The notes: a model not told the origin generated them from the letters alone. 64,000 nt of DNA from Trichoplax sp. H2 (GCA_003344405.1 NOWV01000006.1:744001-808000); one strand, 5' to 3'; positions 35,396 to 49,303 are shown, counted from the stretch's first letter. Made by a program: numbers and translations.

Positions 35396-38300
35396 TTCGT
35401 TTTTCAGTATTCTTTTACTACTAGTAGTAATTATGCTAACGAAGAAGTTTGATATAGAACTGAAAACTGACAGTAACTACTATCGCAATGAGTGCACAAG
35501 AATTTCTTAGATAAATATTTCAAAATTGCAATACTCATTACCACTGCAACGTAAATATATATTATGTGCGAAAAAATGATAGCATAGTATGATTACTTAG
35601 TGAAACTTGTATATACAATTAAGCTAGTAGTATAAATTAGGATAGAATTCAACTGAATCATGAATACTAGAACACCAACAATATAGCAGAAGCACTATTT
35701 TTATTGTGCCAATATAATACCTGAACAAGTTATAACGTCAGACTTATTTCAGTTCTAATGTTCAATACACATCGTCAGCTATCTCTTGCAACCAAGTGAG
35801 AACAAACTTATCATTAATCAGATATTCTTATAATAAAAGCGTATAAAAAATATCGAATATTGACGGCTTCAGTATACAATTGTTCTCAAAATTCAATTAA
35901 CTAGCAATCCAATCTTCGTATTATGTGTTCGATGGTTTTATACAAGCTGTATATATACACATGTAAATATATCAATCTTTCACTTACTGTATGAATAGTT
36001 TGCAATCGGCTCATTTTTATACAATACTAAACTCACCTGTAAAGTCCCAATAGTTTCAAAGAGGTACAATGCTTACTAATGTATTATAAGACACTATAAT
36101 ATTAACATATTAACATAAAGAAATTGTCATATTTTTAAATAAGTACTCGTAAACCTAATTCTACGCCAGGCTCTGAAAACTAATGTAATAGTAAGACACG
36201 TACTTAAGAGTTTTAAATATATAAAATTTGGAATAAAGCTGGTGTTTGCAAGTACTTCCGTGAGATTTTTAAATGATACAATAATTTAACATTAGGCAAT
36301 TTTATTCGAAGTTCAGTAGTTAATGAATACCTTTGTGAGAAGAAGGCCTTAAAAGCATGTTGGAAATTCGCTTCTGGTTTCAATAACAGTCAGAGAGGTT
36401 TTGTCGCACTTGCATATGGTCAGAGAGATACCTGTAAAATATTTCAAATCTTTGAAAACTGCTTATCGTCTTCTTTGACTTATAAGCTTGCTAAATGCCG
36501 ATGGCCTCACTTGCGCCAATTCTACATAAGATACGCTGCTAAACAAGTAATTTATCGTACTTTGCAAAATAATTGCATCAATACTGCCGAACGCCAAGGT
36601 TAGCTTTTAGTAATCTAACTAATGATTGCAATAGTAGAATTATTAAACCGATTTCATAATTACGAAAATGTTACGCCAATTACTCTAATGTATTCGTGAA
36701 TTTATTATACAACTTAATAGGGAGAGATTATATCGTTCCTGAAGAGTGCTATCATCATCCCCTATTTATAATTTGCGATCAATAACCGAAGCCTTAGTTA
36801 CTGCCGTTTCGCGAGAGCATAAGTTATTGCAGTATGACAATTACCATAAAAATAAATTCATTACCTTACTACGGTTTGTATTAAGTGTAGTACTGACATC
36901 ATGCTAGATCTATCTTGACCTATAAGTGCAGTAAAATCGCCATTTTATGCATATCATTACAATTATGAAATGCGTCGAGTACATATAGCAGTAAGTCATG
37001 CAGGATTGTTGCATATAAATATTGGCATACGCATACACTGCTGCACTATCCACCCATGCATATATCAAGCTTTCGTTTATTTTACCTTGGTTATCGCCAT
37101 AATTGTGGTAGATTAAAAGGCAGTTTTAATTCGGGATAATAAATAAGTATTAAATACAAATATTATAATTGTAAATTGAAAGTCCAATCATTCTCTATAT
37201 TTACAGTTAATAAATTTATTAATTATCTAAAATTTACCGGAATAAATCTTTGTCGTCAATCTGACTGAAATAAATTGGTGGATAAATTCACGTTAATCTG
37301 AAAAAAAAATGTTAGAATGACCACGAAGTTGCGATGTACGTCTAATCTATCATACTGATTCAATTGTAATATTGTATAGTAAAAGATACACTTGAGATCT
37401 TAGAGAAGACAAAGAACTTATTTATTGAGACAGAGAAGCGACCATGAGGAAGATCTAAGCAGAAGTGAAATCGTTCTGATAACGTTCACAGACAGACAAC
37501 GAGATAATTATATAAATAAATGAATGAGTGAATGATTATTAGTTATACTTGTAGAAATACGCCAACACTTACAATCTATGAACTCTACAGTATGAGATAT
37601 ATTGTAGTTATAATTCAACCCATAATGTTACATCCTCTCTACTTTGCAAGGATCTATGAATATTATAATTCCGTATTTGTGTGTATCTGATGATGGCTAA
37701 CAGTAAAGCGGAATAAATTACGTTGCATAATTATAATTAATTATTAAGCGTTTTGTTAAGATACATAAATGTACACTACATTATGTTCTCTCGGGCGACG
37801 CTAGGTCAATCACGCAGTAGTGAACATGTCAATACAATTACGATATTTGTATTATACGATTATCTTATCAGTTGGGCAGCTATGCAGTTTATCAGCCCTA
37901 ATTCCTAGACGTTACAAGTCTATCATACGTATATAACACACTGCTGTACACGGTATATTACTACATATTTACTGTCTTGACTATTTTACCAGTAACTTAT
38001 GAAACAAAAATATAGTATTGCTAATCCATATTGCCTCACAAATCAACACACACCCCGGACTAAAGCTTTAAACCTTTTCAACTTTACCCTCCCTAAAATA
38101 AATGGACTCAAAACATCTTTTCCACCCCTCCCCCCCCGTCCCCGAAAAAATTTCTTGTACTACACACTATGAAGTAGAAATAGTTACCGTATCACTATGT
38201 GAATGTAATTATGTAACATAGACGAGTAAATGGTGAACTGCGACAGTAGTTTGATGTGAGACTTATCGGCATCATAATTAATTGCCGCTTCTTAGAACTG

Positions 38301-39091
38301 CAATTTTGCATTATTTAGCTGCCTCTGATGTGTAATATTTCTGGCCGTACATTGTATAACAACTGTACAGTACAATATACATGCCATATTCGCAATAGTA
38401 TGTATTTATATCGTCAATGTTATCGAGTTCGAAAAGTGACAATACAGATATATTTTTCGATACACAACTATAACATAGACTACTTAATACAGTATTCCGA
38501 GGTGTTCATTAGTCCATGACTATACACTATACATGAAGAACGGCGGTAATGCTACGAGACACGTAGGTCCAGGTCTTTCTTTCATTAGTCCACGGTACAA
38601 GCTACAGTTGTTTATATTTCATAAGTTTACGAGTATCATGCTTTTTGTCTTTCATAAAATGCAAGATTATACATGAGGCAATTTAAGCCTTTTCAACGCT
38701 GTCTTGATAATGAAATCAACAGAATATAATTTTAAAATTTTCCCTAAACAAAATAATACTCCAACTGACAGCTTAGGTGTTATAATTTATGTGAGATTAT
38801 GCAATTAATGCTATGGAAACTTTTGTTTATTATTAAAATTCTTGAATTATTTTATATCAAGGCCGGATGATATTCTTCAGCGATGGCGATATATTAGTAA
38901 ATGGGAATTAACTGCCATATGTGCATCTACCAAGTTCCTATCTGCTATGAGTGATATGCATACAAGAAAAATGTCACAAACGCAATAATGAATAACTGTT
39001 GAGTTTGATATAAAATGTATTCCATTTGGCTCTAAGCTTTAGCAAATTGAAGTAGGCACTAGTATGAAAATAAATGAATCTATCACTTCTT
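35396..39091. other. Intergenic DNA with one G-quadruplex candidate
   Basis: No supported exons apart from the possible continuation of the peptide gene noted above. A C-rich/G-rich tract lies at 38125-38143. Confidence 0.5.
38125..38143 (-). other. G-quadruplex-capable tract
   Basis: On the minus strand the order is GGGG, AC, eight G, A, GGGG, enough for a four-stack G-quadruplex. It sits in a pyrimidine-rich patch of about 100 bp. I saw no other tract like it in this AT-rich window. Confidence 0.6.
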
Positions 39092-42000
39092 TTAGTACAA
39101 TCCTTCCGATGATACAAAGATAATTGACTTGATGTACTCAACAATAACTCGGTCAATCCATGTCACTGTTTCTGGAATGACGACACCGCCTTCAAAAAAA
39201 CCAAGATGCCCACCGTTTTGAGTTACAACAAACAGAGCTTTATCTTTAGTCGCTATGGAAATCAATTTCAACATATTAAAATTCTTTCGATATTACATAT
39301 TGCGTATAAATTTCTCAAATCAAGAACCATAAAACATGACGAAACGTAGATATACTTCTTAATAATGATCCATCTGTAAATGTATTTGCTGCAGCTTTAA
39401 GAGCTGAAAAGATTCGTTTACGTCCATATCGAATTCCTACTATGACTTACATGATAACGAAATGGCCGGCCCAAACAGTTCCGATGGAATCAGTGGATCA
39501 TCAGAAGAGTTTACAAGTAATACGGGCAGTTCCAGCTGAGATAATGTCAGTTAATGAAGGAGAAATGTTAAAGGTAATCAATTTTACAACATTCTTATAA
39601 AGCACTGCTATAAAGCACTTATCACTTTAGCGTTAGCTATCGGTAGTAACTGGTGCGTTATACCGTAGTTCATGGTTATACACATACAACAGTTTACCTT
39701 ATGTAAGTAGAACTTCGAGCTCGCCCAATCGTAATAGTCTGATAGCGCAGCAAAGCCATTTACTAGCCTAAGTTGAAATAAATTCACCCAAATAAACATT
39801 TGTCAACATTCCTGGATTCTGTAACGGGTTTGACCTAAATTGTTTATACTACGTTAAACCTAGAAAAGTTCTCATCAAGCTCTTCTAAAATTCTTGATGA
39901 ATAAACCCTTTTCTCTTCAACAGCAGGTATATCAGTTTTCTTTATTTCGCTGTCACTACGACCATTTTTTATATAAGGTGCCTCACAATAATAATCCCAT
40001 TTAATCGAGTTTGACGTAGCTGAAGGATAAATTTCTTTCCAATGATTGTTAATAATTTGTTTTTGGCGCCTGGTTATCATGTAATTATATATCACTCGAC
40101 CACTGTTCAAGCTATTAAGAAAGGGACGAGATCTAAACAGAATTTGAAAATTGTTAACTACAGGAGTATTACGAAAGATACTGTATGCGAACGTTCAATA
40201 CAATCCAGTAAGATACGCAAATTCGCTAGTATCACTTTATACACTTAAACGAGCATAAAAAGTACTTTTCAATATCATATCCTTGGCATATTGATATGGC
40301 ACATAAAAAGTATGACTGGCGGGAAGGCTTTTCTCCAAGGTACTTCATTAGCAAGTTCGCGCCCATCGAAAAACCCACTCCCACCATCAAACTGTTATTG
40401 TGAAATTTTCGTACAGCATACTGTACCGCACCATCAAGATCACACGTATGGCCTATGCAAAATATATGAGGCATATATGTTTACGTCAGAACACAGTGTG
40501 ATTGTAGTTAATAACTAATATAATTAACACAACAGAACAGATAATAAGTAACAAGAACATGCTGTAGTAATTCTGGTTAGCATCAATGTACTTATTATTA
40601 CTCAAAAAAAATGCCTATGTTGATCTGTTGTGATATTATAATACAATTTACACAAATTATGGTATGTATGCATTACAGGATTTACGGTTCAGCACTTAAA
40701 GAAATTAAATTACAAATATTCATACTCTACCGTAAGTAAATATTCTCGGAGACGTCAATGGTACTGAAGCATCTGTTCCGACGTGATTCAGGACAATGAC
40801 ACGATAACGATGTTGTAGACAATAAGTTACAAAGGTCTGTATGTATACAGATTGCGAGTTATTGCCGATACCCGGGCATACAATCAGCGTAACTTCAGGT
40901 TTTTCCGTTGACGTTCTCTGTCGCTCTTGTGGTTCATATATATCAAAAGTACTTAAAGAGCCATCTTCGGTTACGACGCTTTCTCGTTTCAAACGTTGCG
41001 GTGGTGATTTATTTCCGAACCGACCGATCAGTCCAAAAATTATAGTTTGAACATGACCACATTTTCCCCAAAGAAGTGTGGGAAGGTATCTGCAGTTAAA
41101 GCAATAAGGTCAGCGTCAAGTAGTTACAAATAAGGCAGTACACATTTTTCTTTTATAAAAGAATAAAAGAATTTACTTAATTGCTAATGCATTTGCTCCT
41201 TGTTCTCACATAATGAAGTAAGTACATCTTGTAGAATATGTAAACTGTGAAGTGCAGACTCTGCATACGACGCACAGTGGTAAAACAGTAAACTCAGAAA
41301 AAAATAGTGCCTGCATGCTGACCATGAGATGAGCATTGTGTTCTTACAGTAGATCAGGCAAAGCCTACATAGGTACTTTGAAATAATTTGAATCGCCTTT
41401 CTGAGAATATCAGGATACTGACGCTGAAATATACACTAACGTACAGTAAATGTCTTATAAGAATCACAATCATCCTTCACAGATAGCAAACCAAATCGAT
41501 TTCATGAGCTAGGCTTACCTGGGTTGTCAATGAAATCATTACTTAATTTGCATGGTCAATGCTGTACGGTATTCATTTCATTTTATTAGATTATCATGCA
41601 TCGGCCACGATTGACAATAATTATAATTAATAATCCCTAATAATTATTAAGTTAAACTTCGCATATGTGGTGGTAATCTATAATTATAACAATTATTACC
41701 GTAAAAGTAAAATAAATTACTATGGATAATCGGTTGATTTACATACACTGTACACTGTGTACAGTAATGCAATCCGTGCTTACAAATGAAACGGCCACAT
41801 GCAACATTATTGAATTGTACGGTACAGTTCAGTACTGTAGTCATAAGCTAAATAATTTTGTCTCGCTCGATTAATTGCAGCACAAGACGTGCATTTGGGG
41901 ACCGAGCTGTCAATCAACAATAAGATCTAGCACCGTTTTACTTGCCTTTCACGAAGAATAGAACAATGAGCTAAAACAGCCTTGTTAAAAGATGAATTTC

Positions 42001-42115
42001 GGTGACATAAGATTGGGCAAGATGGCCAAACGAACAGATTTAAGAAACGAAACAAGGAAGAAATAGCAATAATGCTTAATGCGAAAAGAATGCTATAACT
42101 TTGAGATTCTAGCAT
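39092..42115 (-). CDS. ABHD2: Abhydrolase domain-containing protein 2 (monoacylglycerol lipase type)
   Basis: Membrane-anchored alpha/beta hydrolase; vertebrate ABHD2 is a monoacylglycerol/ester lipase. Seven exons: 42115-41946, 41089-40731, 40452-40266, 40132-39860, 39767-39698, 39535-39451, 39252-39092. They encode 434 residues (human about 425) with all phases closing. Residues about 8-30 form the N-terminal membrane segment. LLWGKCGHVQT and TSPRIFTYG are family signatures. The catalytic triad is visible: Ser205 in GFSMGAN, Asp365 or 366 in NSSDDPLIP and His397 in GGHLGFFEG. The start is the first ATG after an in-frame stop. Intron 1 must use a GC donor (GTGAAAG|gcaagt): the nearby GT gives the wrong frame. 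A CTGTA/TACAG array lies just upstream, between this gene and the divergently transcribed IPPK. Confidence 0.96.
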
Positions 42116-42297
42116 ACCAACTAGGACCACTTACTAATAAATGAAGATACAGTACAATACGCGTATATTCAAATGTCAAAAATCGTTAGAAAATTATTCA
42201 AAATTGTAACTTGCTACAGTCATCTGCAGTCATGAACTGCTAGAAGACTTCCACAGGCCCTAGGTTTTAGCTTTTCTTCTACTACCTGTTAGATTAT

Positions 42298-42960
42298 ATG
42301 GGTACGATACAGTACCGTAATCATAGTACAGTACTGGTACTTTCCATGACCAGAAATTTAAGCCTATGCTACTGTACTGCACTGTACTGTACATTGCTAG
42401 AAAAATGGTACAGTGTACAGTACTGTACCGTACTGTATGAACATCTCTGGTACTATGGTACAGTATTGTACAGTACATGTCTTCGTTAGATTTTACTGTA
42501 CTGTACGATACAGTACAATATACTGTACTAAATAACACTCGCTAACATCCAATTTTGTATAGCAGTGATTATACTGTACAGTACAGTACAGTAATTTAAA
42601 TACAGTACTGTACATGTACAGTATACAGTACAGTACAGTATACAGAACTCCTCAAATAACAGATTGCCTGTACTGTAGAATGTACTGTGCATTGCGTCCA
42701 CTTTTACTCTAATGATAACGTAGGGGCTTGGGCGGTAGGGATCGGGATCGAAGCTTTGCAAATTCATTTCCTATCGCAGACAGGATTTTTAGGGCCCGGC
42801 CCGGTTAGACCAAGTGTGACGATTGTGTAATCACTGGAAGGAGACTGTTTACCATTTTACTGATAATTTTTATTGTAGTACAGTACTGTACACTATAATA
42901 CAGTACATACATAATTGCTGTTCAGTAATTGCAGTACAGTATACTGTATATATATAAGTT
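42298..42960. repeat. CTGTA/TACAG array between ABHD2 and IPPK
   Basis: Dense, strand-switching pentamer runs at about 42300-42680, with a second patch at 42878-42950. The array sits in the shared upstream region of two divergently transcribed genes, which start at 42115 (minus) and 43079 (plus), so it probably overlaps or borders both promoters. Confidence 0.9.
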
Positions 42961-43078
42961 TATAACTTATATACGCGTACGACTACCACGGTATAATAAT
43001 TAATTATTTATAGCTTTCCATGGCAATGCTGTGCTGAAAATTCATGAAATATCCACTATTTAACAGTATAGTTTCAAG

Positions 43079-46000
43079 ATGAATGTCGATTCCAGATTTT
43101 TTGCTGAAAGAAAATGGGCCTATAAAGGAGAAGGCAACGCTCATGTAGTATTAGCTTCTCATGTACGTATAGTAGTATATTAGGAAGCTACTATGCGTGC
43201 AATTAATTAGGACAGTAAGCCATTCTTAAGAAATCGAAATCAAAACATTCCTATAGCCCATTCATATGAATGAATAATGAAGATAAATTTGGTACTTTGG
43301 TACACTTGAGATAACAGTCTTCATTATTAGATATTTTTAAAAAATATTTTCATTACAGTACACCAAGCTTTAAATGTCATGCATACATTACAGTAATGAG
43401 ATATTTAGTAGTGTCAACGAGTATGCTGTAGAATCCAAATTTAAGACTAAAATCCTTATTCCAGAAAACTGCTGCACACTAGTAAACGGAAAAGAAACCT
43501 TACTACTGTACGCGATCCTTAAAGATAATTATGTGTTGATAAGGTTAACAGTGACTCCTTTTTGTCTCCTGAAGGATGGTTTTGTTGTACGACTACTCAA
43601 AAATCGTAGAGATGGTCAGGTAAAGCTTCAGTTTCTGCCGATAAAGATATTCTTAATTAATAATACAGTACACAGTACCTAACCGGTTGTCGCTGCTGAC
43701 CTCCTGTTAAGTACAGCATTTGATTACAAAGTGTGAACATGCGACGATTTATTCGAATCACTGAATTACAGTAGTTTTACGAAAATACTGTAATCACATG
43801 TACAGTATGTATGGACGGAATGGTTGTACAGTATTCGTACTGTCGACCATACCTTTTGAAAAATACCTGACTACTTTCTGTAACATGCGCACAAATATTG
43901 CTCAACTCTTCTCTTAGATTAGCAGACGTTCCCAAGATGCAGTGAAATATTATAACATCGTTGGACCACAGTTCATCGATCCTTCATACTTGCCAGAAAT
44001 GGTATTTTCACACCGGATCTCTTTACGCATCATTATTGATATACAAATTTACTCTCGAGTGTTTACTCTATTACCCGATTTAGAGATTAGTTACTGTTCC
44101 TAAAGATTTCTTTGGAGTTGTTGAAGACGTTTGTCGAAAGCAGCGGCCAGGTAAGTTAAATAATAAATGACGACGCTATCGAATTATTAACTCGTGACTT
44201 TAGGGACGAGCATAATGTAACATTTATAAGAGAAGATTGCAATATTTTCTAGACGTTATTTAGTAATATATGATTAACGCTGATAGTGGTCATAATATCT
44301 ATTTTTTGGCCAGATTATCGACTGGATACAAACATCGCCATGAATGCAACAGCAACGGTAATGCCCGATGTATGCTTCGTTAGAGAACGTAGTAGAATAT
44401 CCGAGGTAAAGAAACTAGGAAATATTGCTCAAATGAAAGATAAAACAATCCCAACATTTTGCGTTGAAATAAAAGTAAGTTTAATTTTACGGGTAAGTCT
44501 TACAATAAGAGAAATTTGTTCCTACTAGAAATCATTAAAGTCTTCTATGATTACTGTTTAAATTTAAGAATGGAATATTATTTTAATAAATTTTTCTTTA
44601 CTTTAAAACAATCATTACGATCAGCCCAAGTGTGGATATTTACCTAATCCAGCTTCTAGCTCCGAAATCAACGATATCAGAAGACGTATTTGCTATTTCT
44701 GCTTATTGCAGTATACTAAAGTAATTCGTGCTATACACCTGATTTTATCATGTTTTATTTTGTGATATCTTAAATCGCCAAATATCGTATCTTGCAAACT
44801 TAGATCTATTTTAAATTTAAATTACTTAAATATGCATCAGGAAAAAATAGACAGATGGAAAAATAGAAGCCAGTATTGCCCTTTGGATCTCTTTTCATTG
44901 TGTGAAGCACATGTTTTATAATATACCAGTATACGTATATATACTGCATACTAGATTTAGGTAAAGGTATTGATGATCTCTTCCTATTGTACAGGGATCT
45001 AGATAGGATAAAAAAGGCCCTTAGTGCTTTGATGTACAGTCCGCAGAATAATTTCCGAATTTTTAAGGTACAGAGATATTACAGTATGCATCAAATTTTG
45101 TACAGGAAGCTGAGCAAATTTTAGACTGATGGAAGTCATTATTTTTTAAAGGATGGTATTCTAATTTATGAAGATGACTCTGCTTATGAAAGTTTGGATA
45201 CCATTTTGCACGAATGGTTCTCAAATTCTAAGAATTCTTGTAAAAATCTAGGGTAATAATGTTCTATACTGTATACGGTAGGATAATGGATTTGCAAATT
45301 GTTACTGACTATAATATTGATTGAAGATAGCAGGCACTGAGTTCTGATAACTGTCATCATTCGGCAGCTACAGTATTGTAATATATCCTCTTTTTATGGA
45401 TAATTTAGAGCAACTACCGAAAATTTTAGAGAAATTATAGCAAGAATTTTAGTTAGTGATCAGGCTTGCGGCACCATCGATATTAATGGAAAACAATCAG
45501 TGTGAGCTACCTATTTTGTTTCTTTAATTTGCATTAGTGACTGTTGAAAACTAGCTTGAAATACTAATGCTGACCATACCAATTGTAGAAACTCCAACTG
45601 CATTCTGAATCAAATACTATGTGCTCAGCGATTGGGTGAAACAGATATCGAAGATATTTATCCCCTGTTCTTAAAACTGGAACATGAAATGACGAAAAGC
45701 AAAACGGTCGCAGAAGCTATGCAGCAACTAGAGTGTTTTGACTCCGCATCATGGAAATACCTTAATGGTGAGAACTGGCTTTTAGCCTGTACTACGCAAT
45801 CATTTATTTAGTATTCTTTATTAGATAGGCTAATACAACAATAACAGAGAAAGTATCTTTTACTTTGTAAAATGCCAGTAGTAGCTCTTGCCGAAATCGA
45901 AAATGATGTTGAGGAGACCATTAGAAAAGTAGGTTGCTTTTAATCTTGTTTCCAGTTTCTGTACCCATCCAGAGCGAATACTTTATGAATATCTTTTACA

Positions 46001-46343
46001 TAATTAATATAGATTCAACAATTTCTAGTAACTGCCAGCTTTAAGGATTGCTCCCTCATGATCTCAGTACGCCCTAACAAAGCTTCGATATCTAATGCTA
46101 TCCAGTAAGATACTATCGAAATCAATGTCTGTACGTAGATCAACATAGTGACTGCATACCGTACTCATTTTTTCTTCAAATTATAGAGGCAGAAAATCAT
46201 CTTTGCATTACGATTATTCAGTTATGCTAATAGATTTAGATATCAAGGATATATCCCGTATAAGAAAATATATGAAATTAATTAAGGAAGTAAGCAAAAG
46301 CTATATGGAAAGGGCTGAAATTCCTTACAAAGTGTGCAAATAA
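43079..46343 (+). CDS. IPPK: Inositol-pentakisphosphate 2-kinase
   Basis: Phosphorylates inositol pentakisphosphate at the 2-position to make IP6, the last step of phytate synthesis. Fourteen exons: 43079-43162, 43575-43619, 43918-44001, 44084-44150, 44314-44474, 44625-44720, 44841-44899, 44995-45067, 45152-45252, 45409-45501, 45589-45767, 45879-45928, 46013-46104, 46187-46343. They encode 446 residues (human 491) with every phase closing. Landmarks are WAYKGEGNAHVV (nucleotide loop), FVVRLLK, PTFCVEIKPKCGYLP near 140-154, the Cys-rich CYFCLLQ, QYCPLDLFS, FKDCSLMISVRP and the C-terminal YSVMLIDLDIKD. The first intron holds an unrelated 102-codon open frame that is not coding. A possible AATAAA polyadenylation signal is at 46546-46551. 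ABHD2 lies divergently upstream. Confidence 0.96.
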
Positions 46344-46854
46344 CATTAGTTGTAATTCCTCGCTCAGAATGTTTCTATACTTGGACAAGACATGTTTTAA
46401 TAACGACAAAGTGTACTGCTTTCATTCTGATCATGATTATAATTATACTTCTCTCTATGTACTGAAACCCTAACACGTATCCCTCACAGTGACTTAGTTT
46501 TAGTACAAAGTTCCGTACGATTTTGTTAATTATAGAATATTTCGGAATAAAAAATTTAATCATCTAAGTATTCTAATTAAGCTTACGATTTTTGGATATG
46601 AAATCACGCCAAGATAACGAAAATTTGAAAAAATTATAGCACTTTCAAATTTAGTGATGGCTGTGTTGTGTGTGAATTAATAACAGTAATTGCAATAATA
46701 TCGTGCTGCAGACTGTGACAGCAACGTAATCTGTATATGTCTTTTTATCAATCTTATGAGAAACCTGTTATGTGTTACATGAAAACGATATATATTAATT
46801 TATAATTTACAGTTAATAAATAAAAGCTAGCATTGCATCAATACACCATAAGTA

Positions 46855-47350
46855 CTGTACATTGTACTTAGTGCATTCAAAAAATGATGTATTTTATTGT
46901 ATCTGGGATTACTAAATAAAAAGATCGGTATCCCTTTCTCTCTCTTTTCTTTCCTAGCCCCTGATTGTACTATACTGTACAGCAGTGCTCCGTACAATCC
47001 TATTGTTGATTGTTTAATGCTTTCTATCTCATTTAATAAGTGACAGCTATCCGTCCGTTTCAGATATACTGTACAGTATTGTGTGTTCCAGCCTGGAACT
47101 TCCAAGTCTTAAAAGGATCATTTCCTCCTAAATCATCGAGCTAAAAAAGAGGAGTTACAACTAATTGTACAGTGTAAAGTACCGTACAGTACAGCAAACG
47201 GAGAGATTGACCAGTAGTCATAATGTACTGTACAGTACTATTGTAGAAGCGCGGTACAGGAAGATCAAAGTACAGTACTGTACAGTACAGGACTTTTACT
47301 TTGTACTGTACAGCGCCCTTCTGAAACTAGTACTGTACTGAGCACTATAC
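46855..47350. repeat. CTGTA/TACAG array between IPPK and DNAJB9
   Basis: Patches of CTGTA/TACAG units at 46855-46865, 46970-46985, 47068-47082 and, most densely, 47165-47350. They occupy the space between the IPPK 3' end and the DNAJB9 start. Confidence 0.85.
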
Positions 47351-47569
47351 AGTACACTACATTTTTTGATTATTCCGTAAAAACGTTTCATTTGCTAAAC
47401 CATGGAAATCACTTTGTAGTTCGCTAAATCATTAACAATCCTGTAGTGTAATCATTGGAAACGAGAGCAGAACGCTCAAATAGCGTCGTAACTTCTTTGA
47501 AATTTACAATGTTGACATAAAATACACACGGTCTGATTATAATAATCATTATACTGTAATTAAAAAATC

Positions 47570-49303
47570 ATGAAACTTTTTGCTATCTTCGTTTGCTTGT
47601 TAGTTTTTATTGATGAATTAGTTGAGTGCAATCGATCAAAAAGCTTGTACGACATTCTGGGTATTAGACGCGATGCCAGCGACAAAGAAGTGAAACGAGC
47701 CTTTCGTAAATTAGCTATTAAGTACCATCCAGATAAAAATAAAGACAAAGATTCGGAAAAGAAATTTATTGAAATTTCGAAAGGTAAATGTTTAAAATCC
47801 TCACAGTTTATAGGGTTTCTTATGACCTTAAAAATAAGTAACCGTTTCCAATGCACTACCAATCTATGGCGTTAAGATATACCGCAACGTACAGTATGTT
47901 ATCCAAATTTCCTGTCTATTTAGTACATAAAATCTTTTTCACAAGTAAATGATCTACGTAAACTCGTACAGTACTGTACTGTATACTAAAAACGTACTTA
48001 TACTATATATTATATAATTGTGTATTTATTCCTTCATATATGTAGCGTATCAAATTCTATCCGATAAAGGTAGGCGTCGGTATTACGATAGATATGGTAC
48101 CGCTGATGCACCCGTCCCAGGAGAAGGGTCTTATCCAAGCCAGGATGAGCCATCATTTCAGAATTCAGCTGAATTCCCTGACGTTGATGGCTTTTCCGGA
48201 TCCAAATATACTTTCTTTGGAGATCAAGATAAATATTTTGATGATGATCAATTGCATACCAAAGATAATTACAATTACAATCGCCGAGGATGGAAACGAA
48301 AACAGTTTTTCTCGTTCGACGATCTCTTGAACGACGATCTCTTTGAGGATAAATTATTTCATGGCGATGAAAGTATTGGTGAGATCTAATGACTATAGTA
48401 TATGTGAAAAATATAAAAAATTTATACAGTAATGTAGCTAGTCATCGTCTTATTGAATTAAATATGATTTTTAATGGCTTAAAATGTATTGTAGTTTTGC
48501 AACTAACAGTATCCCGATAAATGTACATTGTAAATTGCATTTCGAAGCATTTCAATTCGTGTCTCCACACTTTCATCTAATTTTATCACTGTATAGTAAA
48601 TTTCGGTCTACGTGCCATTTTCCTGTTGTCACTGTAGGCGACTCGTTCTTCACTAACTTTAAGTCACGTTTCTCCGGTGGTCGCCATTTCTTTAATATAC
48701 ATGGTCCATTTCAAGGTTGATCTGCGTTTTGCACCTCACGATCGCTAGCCTTTGCGGCTAAGTGTATATATAAATATGCTTCTATAGTATAGGAAGCCTG
48801 TTATCACTCTTATATAGTAGACATATCCATAAGTGTAACTAAGTAATAAATCGTTAAAATCTCCCTATAGATGACTTCTTTGGTAATTCTGAAGCTGATG
48901 CTAAAAAAGTACATCCTGATCGACGACAAGACCGCTTTACGGAAGAATTCTCAAGTATGTTAATACAGTATATGTAATATATAAATGCGAATTGCTAAGA
49001 AATGCATTAAATCCTCATTACGTCTCAGATATATTTGTAATAGCATTGTTTCCAATTTTCTATAGATATCTATATTTTCCAAGCTCATGTGTACTACTTA
49101 TGTGTATATTATAGCTCTATGTACAGTATCATTATTCCTATTAATATGATATAATGTACAGTATGATGCGATATGTTGTAATGTTATGAAGCCAACTACT
49201 GTTCTTACAATTAACAATTAATATTACAGATGACGAATCAACTTGTAAAACTGTTACCAAGCGCATTGGAAATATTGTCACAACCGAAACATCATGTTCG
49301 TGA
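47570..49303 (+). CDS. DNAJB9: ER-resident J-domain co-chaperone, DNAJB9/ERdj4 type
   Basis: ER-lumenal J protein that stimulates BiP ATPase activity and acts in ER-associated degradation and unfolded-protein control. Five exons: 47570-47783, 48046-48378, 48638-48715, 48871-48954, 49230-49303, encoding 260 residues (human about 223). Residues 1-20 are a signal peptide. The J domain covers about 25-92, with HPD at 53-55 and [15 protein letters not shown] closing it. An acidic, Phe/Gly/Asn-rich middle follows. The C-terminus [19 protein letters not shown] closely matches the conserved DNAJB9 end, which separates it from other ERdj proteins. The exon at 48638 is supported by closing phase and by its FSGG-HFFN-like sequence. 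All four introns are phase 1. An AATAAA lies at 49336-49341, 33 bp after the stop. Intron 1 contains a short CTGTA/TACAG patch near 47967. Confidence 0.95.

Noticed and set aside
43374-43682. 102-codon open frame
   Set aside because: Most of it is IPPK intron 1 sequence; only the segment 43575-43619 is real exon, and it fits the spliced IPPK model.
47560-47862. 100-codon minus-strand frame
   Set aside because: Antisense shadow of DNAJB9 exon 1, whose J domain is on the plus strand.
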